Source of the DNA: Sinosporangium siamense
GTDB lineage: Bacteria > Actinomycetota > Actinomycetes > Streptosporangiales > Streptosporangiaceae
Assembly: GCF_016863435.1 (NCBI RefSeq)
Contig: NZ_BOOW01000023.1
Location: forward strand, 62,001-126,000
Length of the DNA stretch: 64,000 bases
Direction of reading: 5' to 3'
Of the stretch, positions 55,851-64,000 are shown in pieces. Below the pieces are notes generated by a model that saw nothing but the letters and a program-made list of their open reading frames with translations, searched no databases and was not told the DNA's origin. A program made the translations under genes and the position numbers. Position 1 is the first letter of the stretch. Each line of letters opens with the position of its first letter.

Positions 55851-56584
55851 CAGAGCACCGGCTCGAATCCGCCGATCCAGCCCTGCATCGACGCGATGAG
55901 CTGGTCCCACAGTCCGGTGACGAGCAGGAGGCCGACCAGGACGAGCATGGCGCCGCCGACGCGGGTGATCAGCCGCGAGTGGCGGCGGAGGGCCTTGAAC
56001 GCGCCGAGGGCCCGCCGGTAGGCGAGCCCGGCCAGGACGAACGGCAGGCCGAGCCCGAGCGCGTAGGCGAACGCCAGGACCGCTCCGCGGCCCGCGCTGC
56101 CCTCGGTCAGCCCCAAGCTGAGCACCACGCCGAGCGTCGGGCCGATGCAGGGGGTCCAGCCGAGCCCGAACACCACCCCGAGCAGCGGCGCCCCCGCGAG
56201 CCCCGCCGCGGGCCTGCGGTGCACCCGCACGTCCCGCTGGAGCCCGGGGACGAGGCCGAGGAAGGCCAGCCCCATCACGATCGTCAGCCCGCCGATCACG
56301 CGCTTGATGATGTCGGCGTTGGTGAGCAGAGCGCTGCCGAGACCGCCGACGACCGCGCCCGCGGAGACGAACACCACCGCGAATCCGAGGACGAACAGCA
56401 CGCTGCCGAGAAGCAGCCGGCTCTTACGGGGGTCGTCGCTCATGCCCGTCACGTAGGACAGGTATCCCGGCACAAGCGGCAACACGCAGGGAGAGGCGAA
56501 GGACACGAGCCCCGCCGCCACCGCGATGGGCATCGCGATGAGAAGCGAACCGCCGGCGATCGTCCCGGCGAGGTCGGCGATCAC
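55850..56584 (-). CDS. ccdA: Thiol-disulfide electron carrier CcdA
   Basis: A 244-residue membrane protein with six helices. The two redox cysteines are in SFASPCVLPLVPGYLS and GLGWTPCIGPTLG. CcdA passes reducing power from cytoplasmic thioredoxin to the TlpA/ResA-like lipoprotein encoded just upstream. GTG 56584 overlaps the tlpA stop; the longer frame to 56905 lies inside tlpA. Confidence 0.94.
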   Translation of the reverse strand: MIADLAGTIAGGSLLIAMPIAVAAGLVSFASPCVLPLVPGYLSYVTGMSDDPRKSRLLLGSVLFVLGFAVVFVSAGAVVGGLGSALLTNADIIKRVIGGLTIVMGLAFLGLVPGLQRDVRVHRRPAAGLAGAPLLGVVFGLGWTPCIGPTLGVVLSLGLTEGSAGRGAVLAFAYALGLGLPFVLAGLAYRRALGAFKALRRHSRLITRVGGAMLVLVGLLLVTGLWDQLIASMQGWIGGFEPVL

Positions 56585-57162
56585 TTCTCCCCGCTGACGC
56601 CGTTGACCGCGCCGAGCAGATCGTTGTACTTGACCGCGCCGAGAGCACGGGCCGCCACCCGGCCCTGGCGGTCGATGATGAGAGTGGTGGGGATCGCGGC
56701 GGGCGGCATGACGCCCTGGAATGCCAGCGCGATCTTGCCCGGCTGGTCGAAGAGGCTCGGATAGTCGATCTTGTAGCTGCGCTCGAAGGCCTTCGCCCGC
56801 GTCTTGTCGTCCTTGAAGGCGACCCCGACGAACTCGACCCCGGCGGCCTTCGTGCGGCCCGCGACGTCCTTGAGCGTGGGGGCCTCCGCGCGGCAGGGCG
56901 CGCACCAGGAGGCCCAGAAGTTCAACACCACGACCTTGCCCTTGAGCGCCGCCAGCGACACCGTGCCGTCGTCCAGCGTCGGCCCGGTGACCTCGGGTGC
57001 GGGCTTGCGCTCGGCCGCGGGGAACACACTCATCTTGCCGTCGCCGGGCACGAACCTCGTGTCACCGGCCTGCGGCCCGGAATCGGCTCCGGGGGCACAG
57101 GCGGTGAGGACGAGCGCGGCGGCCACCGCCACGCCGAGCGCCCGCGCCGCGCGCCCCGTCAT
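56581..57162 (-). CDS. TlpA/ResA-like thioredoxin lipoprotein
   Basis: A 193-residue exported lipoprotein. The signal peptide ends in a lipobox (LVLTACAPG, Cys ~20). The thioredoxin-like domain has the active site FWASWCAPCRAEAP and a cis-Pro region (PPAAIPTTLIID). It reduces the haem-binding cysteines of apocytochrome c. ATG 57162 (MTGRAARALGV) begins the signal peptide. First gene of the cytochrome c maturation operon; a histidine phosphatase gene lies upstream on the same strand. Confidence 0.92.
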   Translation of the reverse strand: MTGRAARALGVAVAAALVLTACAPGADSGPQAGDTRFVPGDGKMSVFPAAERKPAPEVTGPTLDDGTVSLAALKGKVVVLNFWASWCAPCRAEAPTLKDVAGRTKAAGVEFVGVAFKDDKTRAKAFERSYKIDYPSLFDQPGKIALAFQGVMPPAAIPTTLIIDRQGRVAARALGAVKYNDLLGAVNGVSGEK

Positions 57163-57353
57163 CCGGCCACCCCGCGTGCCTGCGGCCGCGAGAGGCCGCG
57201 TTCGGCCGCGCCGCGCACGAGAACGGGGTTTCGATCCGGGGGACGGACGGTGCCGAGAGACTCCGGGCACCCGCCCATCACTGGCGACGAGCCTGACACG
57301 GGAGAGGATCTCCTTGTACTACAACCGGTAGAGCTGTCACTCTATCCGCGCGG

Positions 57354-57992
57354 TCAGGCGCCCGGAACACTGGGGCGGCGCACCAGCGAGCCGGCCGGCT
57401 CGCTGTAACCCACGCTGATCAGCCGGTCGCCCTCGAAGGTGAGGCTCGTCATGCTGGCGAGGCCGCACTGCCGCTGACGCGGATCGTGCCAGAGCCGCCG
57501 GCCCTCCGCCGCGGCCCTGATGATCCAGATGGGCAACTGGTGGGAGACCAGGATCGCCTCATGCCCCCGCGCCGCGCCCCGCGCGGCGTCGATCGCCGCC
57601 TTCATGCGGTCGACGACGTCGAGATAACGCTCGCCCCAGGAGGGTCGAAAGGGGTTCCACAGGTGGCGATAGTTGCGCACGTTGCGAAAGACCCCCCTTC
57701 CCTCACCCATCGGGTGCCCTTCGAAGACGTTGCCCGCCTCAAGCAGCCTGTCGTCGAGCACGACGTCGAGCCCGAACCCCTCCGCCAGCGGAGTGGCCGT
57801 CTCGATCGCGCGTTCCAACGGCGAACTGCGCACCTCGACGATGTCACGCGCGGCCATCGCCTTCGCCACCGTCTCGGCCATCCGGCGGCCGGTTTCCGAC
57901 AGGTGGTATCCGGGCAGCCTGCCGTAGAGCACGTTGGCGGGATTCTCGACCTCGCCGTGGCGCAACAGGTGAACGACAGTGGTATCAGCCAT
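57354..57992 (-). CDS. Histidine phosphatase (phosphoglycerate mutase-like)
   Basis: A 212-residue protein of the histidine phosphatase superfamily. Phosphohistidine motif LLRHGEVENP (His11); LPGYHLSETGRRMAE; SSPLERAIETA; second His in ILVSHQLPIWII. In many actinobacteria this gene sits between hemL and tlpA. The substrate is unknown. ATG 57992 follows GGCGACACC; no strong SD. Confidence 0.9.
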   Translation of the reverse strand: MADTTVVHLLRHGEVENPANVLYGRLPGYHLSETGRRMAETVAKAMAARDIVEVRSSPLERAIETATPLAEGFGLDVVLDDRLLEAGNVFEGHPMGEGRGVFRNVRNYRHLWNPFRPSWGERYLDVVDRMKAAIDAARGAARGHEAILVSHQLPIWIIRAAAEGRRLWHDPRQRQCGLASMTSLTFEGDRLISVGYSEPAGSLVRRPSVPGA

Positions 57993-58250
57993 GGTGTCGC
58001 CAGCCTACCCGTAGGTAGCCGCTGAAATCGGCCCACCCTGTGACCGCTGACCACCCGGCCGCGCAGGTCCCGCGGCGTGCCCTGCGCATCGCGCCGGGAC
58101 CGGTCCCGGCCGGGTTCGCGTACGGCGAAAGCCACCTTGACCGGCCGAGCACCGGCCGGCCGGGCTCCCGCCGTATCGCCCGTGGCGCCATATGTCGAGC
58201 TGTCCTCACAGGCACTCCCCCCGGGGTGTCCGGCTCCGTCCTCTCAACAA

Positions 58251-59153
58251 TCAGCCGACCTTCGCGGCCACGCCGCGCAGGGCGGCGACGGCGGCTCTGA
58301 TCGCCGGCCGCCGGGCGCTCTCGGTGCGCCACAGGGCGTAGAGGCGCCGCGTCGGACTCGCCGTGATCGGCACCACGCTCACCCCCTCGGGCACGAAGTC
58401 GCGCCCGAGCCGCGGGATGAGCGCACACCCCTGCCGGGCCGAGACCAGGGCGAGCTGCGTCGGGTATTCGTCGGCCATGCATGTGATCACGGGTTCCAGC
58501 TCGGCGCTGCGCAGGGTGAACAGCAGCCAGTCGTGGCACACCGTGCCCGGCGTGGAGCTGATCCACCGCTCGTCCTTCAGCTCGGCCAGTGAGATCTCGG
58601 GTTTGCCGGCCAGAGGGTGATCGGCGGGGATGATCACGTCGACGACGTCGTCGATGAGCACGGCCCGGGACAGGCCCTCGGGAATGGCCATGGGTCTGGT
58701 GAGCCAGTCCTGCACCACGACGAGGTCGAGTTCGCCGCGGGCCACCTCGCGGATCTGGCGCTCCGGCTCACGCTCATGGAAGATCACGTTGAGGTCGGGG
58801 TGGCGATCGGCGAGCTCCTTGAGCGCGCCGGGCACGAGGCCGCGGGCCGCCGTGGGGAACGCCGACATGACGAGTTTGCCGACCACCGTGCCGCGCAGCG
58901 CCTCGAAGTCGGCCTCCGCCGTCTCGACCAGTGCCAGGATGCGCTCGGCGTGATCGGCCAGCACGCCCGCGGCGTCGGTGAGCTTCACGCCGCGCCCGTT
59001 GCGCTCCAAAAGCGGGGCGCCGGTCTCACGCTCCAGTTTGGCGAGCTGCTGGGAGATCGCCGAGGGCGTCACCATGAGCGCTTCGGCGGCGGCGCCGACC
59101 GAACCGTAGACCGAGACTGCGTGGAGTGCCTTCAGGCGATTCAGGTCCAACAC
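58251..59153 (-). CDS. LysR-family transcriptional regulator
   Basis: A 300-residue LysR protein. The N-terminal HTH is LNRLKALHAVSVYGSVGAAA then EALMVTPSAISQQLAKLERE; the periplasmic-binding-like effector domain spans ~90-295. Start GTG 59153 (MLDLNRLKAL) is the family start; no clear ribosome binding site precedes it, so leaderless translation is possible. It lies between the histidine phosphatase and hemL genes and is divergent from a 45-codon ORF, its likely target unit. Confidence 0.9.
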   Translation of the reverse strand: MLDLNRLKALHAVSVYGSVGAAAEALMVTPSAISQQLAKLERETGAPLLERNGRGVKLTDAAGVLADHAERILALVETAEADFEALRGTVVGKLVMSAFPTAARGLVPGALKELADRHPDLNVIFHEREPERQIREVARGELDLVVVQDWLTRPMAIPEGLSRAVLIDDVVDVIIPADHPLAGKPEISLAELKDERWISSTPGTVCHDWLLFTLRSAELEPVITCMADEYPTQLALVSARQGCALIPRLGRDFVPEGVSVVPITASPTRRLYALWRTESARRPAIRAAVAALRGVAAKVG

Positions 59154-59226
59154 ATAAGCAAGTCTAAACGATGCTCCTAAGAAAATCTCGATTGTGCTCA
59201 ACGGTTAAACATCCGATGATTGGTAC

Positions 59227-59364
59227 ATGAGAACGCGAGCGAACACCGAGCCCGAGACCCCGAAGACCCGCTCCTATCTGGAGACCCTCGCCCGGCAGGC
59301 CAAGCAGGCGCGCGAGAACCGCCGCCACGCCGTCCCCGCCGCCGAGCCGGCCCCCGAGCGCTAA
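59227..59364 (+). CDS. 45-residue small protein divergent from the LysR gene
   Basis: ATG 59227 opens 45 codons (MRTRANTEPETPKTR, then SYLETLARQAKQARENRRHA and a Pro/Ala/Glu-rich end) closing at TAA 59364. Nearly every codon ends in G or C (exceptions AGA, CGA, TAT), which is strong coding evidence here. The product is a charged, helical, probably soluble peptide. The stop is followed by a small repeat (CTAAACGCG twice). Function unknown. Confidence 0.6.
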   Translation: MRTRANTEPETPKTRSYLETLARQAKQARENRRHAVPAAEPAPER

Positions 59365-59378
59365 ACGCGCTAAACGCG

Positions 59379-60674
59379 CTAAGACGCCGAAGCCGCGGCC
59401 TTGGCCGCGATCGGAAGCGCCTCGGCGATCCGGGTGAGCGCCTCATCGCCGTGAGCCGCCGAGAGGAACCACGCTTCATACGCCGAAGGCGGCAGATAGA
59501 CACCCTCGTTGAGCATCGCGTGGAAGAAGGCGCGATAGGCACCGGTGTCCTGCCGCTGAGCCCCGGCGAAGTCGGTCACCGCCCCCTCGGCGAAGAAGAT
59601 CGAGAAAAGGTTGCCGGCGCGCTGCAGACTGTGGGGAACCCCCGCCGCCGTCAGCGCGTCGGACGCGATCCTGCTCACCAGCAGCGCGGAGGCGTCGACC
59701 CTGTCGTAGACCTCATCGCCTGCGGCCCGCAGCGTGGCGAGCCCGGCGGCGCAGGCCAGCGGATTGCCCGACAACGTGCCCGCCTGATAGACCGGCCCCT
59801 CGGGGGCCAGGGCCGCCATCACGTCGGCGCGCCCGCCGAAGGCCGCGGCGGGCAGGCCGCCGCCCATGACCTTGCCGAAGGTCATCAGGTCGGCTGCCAC
59901 CGGATCAAGGCCATACCACCCCGAGGGTGACACCCGGAATCCCGTCAGCACCTCGTCGATGATCAGCAGTGCGCCGTGCTCGGTGCACAACTCCCGCAGC
60001 CGCCGGTTGAATCCCGGCAGCGGCGGCACCACCCCCATGTTCGCCGGGCACGCCTCGGTGATCACGCAGGCGATCTCCGCCCCGAGCTCGGCGAAGGCCG
60101 CCTCGACCGCCTCCACCGAGTTGTACGGCAAGACCACCGTGTCCGCCGCCGACGCACCGGTGACCCCCGGCGTGTCCGGCAGCCCGAACGTCACCACACC
60201 CGACCCGGCCGACGCCAGCAGCGCGTCCACGTGGCCGTGGTAGCAGCCGGCGAACTTCACCACCTTGCTTCGCCCGGTGAACCCCCGCGCCAGCCGTACC
60301 GCCGACATGGTCGCCTCGGTGCCCGAGCTCACCAGCCGGACCTTCTCCACGGGCGCCACCCGGGACACGATCTCCTCGGCCAGCTCCACCTCTCCGGGCG
60401 TCGCCGTACCGAACGAGGTGCCGCGCGCCACCGCCTCGGTGAGCGCCGCCACCACGTCGGGGTGGCGATGCCCGAGGATCATCGGACCCCACGAGCAGAC
60501 CAGGTCGACGTAGCGGTTGCCGTCGGCGTCCACGATGTAGGCCCCCTCCCCTGAGGCCATGAACCGAGGCGTGCCCCCGACCGCGCCGAACGCACGAACC
60601 GGCGAGTTCACACCTCCCGGCACCACCGCGCGCGCACGCTCGAACAGGGACTCGGAGATCTCGATACGACTCAC
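59379..60674 (-). CDS. hemL: Glutamate-1-semialdehyde 2,1-aminomutase HemL
   Basis: A 431-residue PLP enzyme that converts glutamate-1-semialdehyde to 5-aminolevulinate, the C5 route to haem. The PLP lysine is Lys268 in [15 protein letters not shown]; other signatures are [16 protein letters not shown] and [14 protein letters not shown]. Length and sequence are typical. Its place near the cytochrome c maturation genes links haem supply with haem use. Confidence 0.96.
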   Translation of the reverse strand: MSRIEISESLFERARAVVPGGVNSPVRAFGAVGGTPRFMASGEGAYIVDADGNRYVDLVCSWGPMILGHRHPDVVAALTEAVARGTSFGTATPGEVELAEEIVSRVAPVEKVRLVSSGTEATMSAVRLARGFTGRSKVVKFAGCYHGHVDALLASAGSGVVTFGLPDTPGVTGASAADTVVLPYNSVEAVEAAFAELGAEIACVITEACPANMGVVPPLPGFNRRLRELCTEHGALLIIDEVLTGFRVSPSGWYGLDPVAADLMTFGKVMGGGLPAAAFGGRADVMAALAPEGPVYQAGTLSGNPLACAAGLATLRAAGDEVYDRVDASALLVSRIASDALTAAGVPHSLQRAGNLFSIFFAEGAVTDFAGAQRQDTGAYRAFFHAMLNEGVYLPPSAYEAWFLSAAHGDEALTRIAEALPIAAKAAASAS

Positions 60675-60728
60675 GGGGCCCAGCCTATTGCTCCGGCTCC
60701 CGCCGCAATGAGCCGGTGGCAGGTCGTC

Positions 60729-61184
60729 CTACCTGGCCCGCATGCCGAGCGCACGCTGACCGCCCCAGGCGATGAGGCCGGTGATCGCGCCGGCAAGCAC
60801 GCCGGTGAACAGGCTGCTGACGACGGCGAACGACCGTAGGAGCAGCCCCTCGGAGGCGGGCGAGAGCCGGCCGGCCAGGTTGCCGCCGAGCGACGGGGAG
60901 GCGCCGTCCATGCCGGTCTCCCACAACACCTGATGCACGCCGGCGAGGAGGACGCCGTAGAGCGCGCCGACGACCAGGAGCGTGAGGAAGGGACTCGGCA
61001 CGCGTGCCCGTACCGCCACGGCGATCCACACCGCGAGGGGCACGACGACGAGCAGGAAGTTGACGAACGTCTCCCCCTCGATGAGATGAAGATCGTGGAG
61101 GATCGCCCGGGGAACGGCGAGCAGCGCCAGCCCGACGATCCAGAGAAAGGGCAGGCCAAGACGCGATTTGTCCTTCGTGTTCAC
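60729..61184 (-). CDS. Small polytopic membrane protein
   Basis: A 151-residue protein with four hydrophobic helices (GLPFLWIVGLALLAVPRAIL, FVNFLLVVVPLAVWIAVAV, LTLLVVGALYGVLLAGVHQ, VVSSLFTGVLAGAITGLIAW). I cannot name the family. ATG 61184, 55 bases upstream of hemL on the same strand. It may be co-transcribed with hemL or be independent. Confidence 0.7.
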   Translation of the reverse strand: MNTKDKSRLGLPFLWIVGLALLAVPRAILHDLHLIEGETFVNFLLVVVPLAVWIAVAVRARVPSPFLTLLVVGALYGVLLAGVHQVLWETGMDGASPSLGGNLAGRLSPASEGLLLRSFAVVSSLFTGVLAGAITGLIAWGGQRALGMRAR

Positions 61185-61314
61185 GGTTTAACCGTAGAAA
61201 TCCGTCTGCGATTGCACATCCGTAGCGACGCTCGATCTCCATACGTCGAAAAGCGACAGCGGACTACGTGTCATGGCGGAAGCCCCGCCTGCCTCACGTC
61301 CATAGTCTGAAGCG

Positions 61315-62451
61315 GTGAAGAACCTGCCCGCCTGGGTCGCCGACGTCGTGCTCGGCGTCACCGTCGCCCTGGTGCTCACCGCCGTGATCTCGGCGAATCA
61401 CGGCGGGTCCCAGCGTGCGGACCTCGTGGCCTACCTGTGGGCGGCGGGGCTCGGCGCGCTCATGCTCGCGCGGCGGCGGCACCCGCGTGCCGTGCTGGTC
61501 GTCACGGCGCTCGGCCTGTTCGCCTACTACGCGGCCGGATATCCGGCGATCGGCGTCGCCGTCCCGGTCGCCGCCGCGTTGTTCTCCGCCGCCGAGGCCG
61601 GCCGCCTCGCCGCCTCCGTCCTCACCGCCGTCACGGTCGTCGCGGTCTCCCTGGTGTTCCGGCTCCTCGAAGGGCAGGACACCGCGTTCGTGGTGGGCTA
61701 CGACCTCGTCCCCCACGTCGTGCTCATGGTGGCGGCCGTCGCGCTCGGCGACAGCCTGCGTGCGAGACGCTCCCAGCGTGCCCACCAGCGCGACCTCGCC
61801 GCGCTGACCGCGATGCGGCACGCCGAGGAGATGGAGCACCGCGTCCACGAGGAGCGGCTGTCCATCGCCCGCGACCTTCACGACTCCATCGGGCACACGC
61901 TGTCGGTGATCTCCCTGCACTCCGACGTCGCCCGTGAGGCGATCGGCCGCGACGATCGCGACGCCGTGTCCGCCCTTGTCCGGATAAAGGAGGCCACATC
62001 CGCCACCATGCGCGAACTCCGCACCACCGTCGCGCTCCTCCGCTCCCCCGGCGAACGCGCGAGCCGCGTGGTCTCCCTGCGTGACGTCGACGCCCTGCTC
62101 GCCACCGCACGCTCAGCCGGCATCGACGTCGTCAGCCGCATCGACCCCGCGGTGGCCGGCCTTCCCTCCATGGTCGACGCCGCCGCCTACCGCATCGCGC
62201 AGGAAGCCGTCACCAACGTCGTCCGGCACTCAGGCGCCTCTCAAGTGCACATCGAGACCACGATCGCCGACGGCACCCTCACGCTCACCGTCGCCGACAA
62301 CGGCAGGGCGAGACCCCCTGCCACCCCCACGGGCCAGGGCATCACGGGAATGACCGAACGTGCCCGCGCCCTCGGCGGCACCCTCACCACCCGCCGCGAA
62401 CCGACCGGGTTCACCGTCCACGCCCGCCTCCCCGTGGAGACCCGCCCATGA
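61315..62451 (+). CDS. NarL-type sensor histidine kinase (HisKA_3)
   Basis: A 378-residue membrane kinase. Five hydrophobic helices fill residues ~8-148 without a large external domain. The HisKA_3 dimerisation domain has the phospho-acceptor His189 (ARDLHDSIGHTLS). The ATPase domain shows YRIAQEAVTNVVRHSG, VADNGRARPP and GQGITGMTERARALGG. The lack of an external sensor suggests detection within or near the membrane. Start GTG 61315. The stop overlaps the response regulator ATG (ATGA). Confidence 0.93.
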   Translation: MKNLPAWVADVVLGVTVALVLTAVISANHGGSQRADLVAYLWAAGLGALMLARRRHPRAVLVVTALGLFAYYAAGYPAIGVAVPVAAALFSAAEAGRLAASVLTAVTVVAVSLVFRLLEGQDTAFVVGYDLVPHVVLMVAAVALGDSLRARRSQRAHQRDLAALTAMRHAEEMEHRVHEERLSIARDLHDSIGHTLSVISLHSDVAREAIGRDDRDAVSALVRIKEATSATMRELRTTVALLRSPGERASRVVSLRDVDALLATARSAGIDVVSRIDPAVAGLPSMVDAAAYRIAQEAVTNVVRHSGASQVHIETTIADGTLTLTVADNGRARPPATPTGQGITGMTERARALGGTLTTRREPTGFTVHARLPVETRP

Positions 62452-63098
62452 TCCGCGTCGTGCTCGTCGAAGACCAGGAACTCGTCCGCGCCGGACTGCG
62501 TGCCCTCCTCGGCAACGACCCCGGGATCACGATCGCCGGTGAGGCGGGCTCCGGCCGTACCGGACTGTCACTCACCCGCGAGTTGAAACCCGACGTGGTG
62601 CTCATGGACATCCGCATGCCCGACATGAGCGGCCTGGAGGCCACAGCCCTCATCACCGGGGACGAAAACCTGAGGCACACCCGGGTCCTCATCCTGACCA
62701 CCTTCGACGACGACGAGGACATCGCCGAGGCCGTGCGCATCGGCGCGGCGGGTTACATCCTCAAGGACATCCCCGCCGACGACCTCCGCCGCGCCGTCCA
62801 CACTGTCGCCGCGGGCGACAACTACCTCACGCCCTCCATCACCCGGCGCGTCATGAACCTCGCCCGCGCTCCCCGCCCCGAGCCGCCCGACCCCCGTCTG
62901 GCCACTCTCACGCCCCGTGAGCTCGCCGTGCTCCACCGCGTCTCCCTGGGCGAGAGCAACGAGGAGATCGCAGAGGCCCTCTTCATCAGCCCGGCCACGG
63001 CGCGCACCTACATCAGCCGCCTGCTCACCAAACTCGACGCCCGCGACCGCACGGCCCTGGCCGTGCTGGCCCACCGCTCCGGCCTGCCCGACCGCTGA
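62448..63098 (+). CDS. NarL/LuxR-family response regulator
   Basis: A 216-residue regulator. The receiver domain has the phosphorylated Asp54 (DVVLMDIRMPDMSG) and conserved Thr/Lys (ILTTFDDD, GYILKDIPADD). The C-terminal LuxR HTH is LTPRELAVLHRVSLGESNEE, IAEALFISPATARTYISRLL. Coupled to the kinase by a four-base overlap. No obvious target gene; the divergent partners are hemL-side genes and a convergent primase-like gene. Confidence 0.94.
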   Translation: MIRVVLVEDQELVRAGLRALLGNDPGITIAGEAGSGRTGLSLTRELKPDVVLMDIRMPDMSGLEATALITGDENLRHTRVLILTTFDDDEDIAEAVRIGAAGYILKDIPADDLRRAVHTVAAGDNYLTPSITRRVMNLARAPRPEPPDPRLATLTPRELAVLHRVSLGESNEEIAEALFISPATARTYISRLLTKLDARDRTALAVLAHRSGLPDR

Positions 63099-63204
63099 GT
63101 CCGGGGGTTCGCGGACCTTCCGGTACGGCAGAGCCCGCCCCTGCCCTGACGCCCACCGGGCGAGGACATCCACGAGGCGGCGCCCCGGAGGCCCGACGCT
63201 GTCG

Positions 63205-63843
63205 TCAGTCGCCGTCGGCGAGTTCGGCGAGGAGGACGAGGGGGTCGGGCAGCGGGAGACCGGAAGGGGGACGGAGCCAGGTGACGGTGCCGCCGGAGGG
63301 GAGCGTGGACGGCGGGGCGAGGACGTAGCTGTCGCGGCAGTGCCAGCGGAGGCCCGGGGTCTCGTCGATGGTGGCGGGGTCGCAGTCGAGGTCGCAGGAC
63401 CACCACTCGTCGTCGTCTTCGGGGGCTCCTCGGGTGGCGACGAAGAAAAGGACCCGATCGCCTTGCTCGGCGACCGGGCCCGTGGTTTGCCCCTTGGCGT
63501 CCATCCGCTGGAGGGCTGCCATTCCGGCGGCGTGCGGGACGTCGAAGACGTCGAACACCCGGCCGGTGGGAAGGACGATGTTGGCTTCGGGGTCGTGCTG
63601 CCACCAGCGGGTGAGCAGCGAGGTGTCGGTGGTGGCCTGGATGCGCCAGGCGGGGGACAGAGGATGGCCGCCGGGCTCGGGACAGCCGACGCGGTCGCAC
63701 GAGCAGGCTCGGGCTCCTCGGGCGAGCGGATGGGCCCCAGGGGAGGCGGCCCAGCCAAACGAGGCATATTGGAGCACGTTAACGATCATTTTGGTCGGCC
63801 GCGTGCGCCGCTTGCCACGCCGAGCGAGCGGTACCCCCACCAT
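63205..63843 (-). CDS. Stand-alone bifunctional primase/polymerase (prim-pol) domain protein
   Basis: A 212-residue protein matching the N-terminal prim-pol domain: ASFGWAASPGAHPLARGARA, a Cys group (ACSCDRVGCPEPGG), NIVLPTGRVFDVFDVP where the catalytic acids should be, and WHCRDSYVLAPPS. Helicase and other replication domains are absent. The acidic pair reads D-V-F-D, not the canonical DxD, so catalysis is uncertain. Related stand-alone proteins are chromosomal in many actinomycetes with unknown function. ATG 63843 follows GGAGG. The last 157 bases of the window show no gene. Confidence 0.75.
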   Translation of the reverse strand: MVGVPLARRGKRRTRPTKMIVNVLQYASFGWAASPGAHPLARGARACSCDRVGCPEPGGHPLSPAWRIQATTDTSLLTRWWQHDPEANIVLPTGRVFDVFDVPHAAGMAALQRMDAKGQTTGPVAEQGDRVLFFVATRGAPEDDDEWWSCDLDCDPATIDETPGLRWHCRDSYVLAPPSTLPSGGTVTWLRPPSGLPLPDPLVLLAELADGD

Positions 63844-64000
63844 TGTGTCCTCCGTCGTCTGTGAGCAGACCCCGGCCATGCCGGGCGCACATCGGGCGGC
63901 CCCGCCTCCCGTGACTTCAGCCCCCAACCCCGAGTGGGACATTCCCCACAAATCAGGACGCTGCACGACAAGCAGCACTGGACTTCGCCACCTGGGACAC

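Overview
The window is 64 kb of very GC-rich DNA. G/C-ending codons dominate, GTG starts are common, and four-base start/stop overlaps (GTGA, ATGA) join many genes. Gene content is that of a filamentous actinomycete: a conservon-type kinase with a DUF742 protein, a BldC-like regulator, a DUF397/DUF5753 pair, ECF41 and ECF42 sigma loci, a menaquinone-linked nuo cluster and system II cytochrome c maturation. I infer Streptosporangiales or a close relative. No rRNA, tRNA, CRISPR array or complete insertion sequence was recognised.

The left part (1-19.5 kb) is a mosaic. It holds the tail of a conservon kinase with DUF742, a protein O-mannosyltransferase, a MaoC dehydratase, and an ECF41 sigma factor (SigJ) with a DoxX-like gene behind a matching promoter. 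It continues with furA-katG, a broken ABC-F gene beside a toxin-like gene, a Phd/RelE toxin-antitoxin pair, and a DUF998-YCII-ECF42 operon whose sigma gene has lost its middle. A DUF2089/membrane/SHOCT-like operon, a serine hydrolase and a secreted subtilase follow.

The segment 19.6-29.6 kb is an accessory region. It carries a transglutaminase/papain-like cysteine-enzyme candidate, an HTH/PIN pair sitting in a duplicated lipoprotein cassette, a truncated HTH-DUF5753 gene with its DUF397 partner, an NmrA-like gene and a MerR/membrane divergon. It also has a second, decaying copy of the Phd/RelE pair, a VapBC-like pair, msrA, and three short msrA-like remnants.

From 29.7 to 50.5 kb is the respiratory core. 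On the minus strand it runs menG, a Rex-like operator, a geranylgeranyl-reductase-family oxidoreductase, all fourteen nuoA-N genes, and a polyprenyl diphosphate synthase. Together these make and use menaquinone: MenG methylates the ring, the synthase makes the tail, the reductase probably saturates it, and complex I reduces it. rarD converges on the distal end.

The right part (50.5-64 kb) has a BldC-like regulator, an anthrax-lethal-factor-like metalloprotease with a small partner, and the tlpA-ccdA-resB-ccsB cytochrome c maturation operon next to a histidine phosphatase. hemL (haem precursor) follows beyond a LysR regulator. A NarL-type two-component pair and a stand-alone primase/polymerase-domain protein complete it. 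The most notable findings are the disabled ECF42 locus with a surviving promoter, the duplicated and decaying toxin-antitoxin module embedded in msrA debris, the Rex-like site in the nuo/menaquinone cluster, the ECF41-DoxX promoter match, and the two uncharacterised protease-like proteins.
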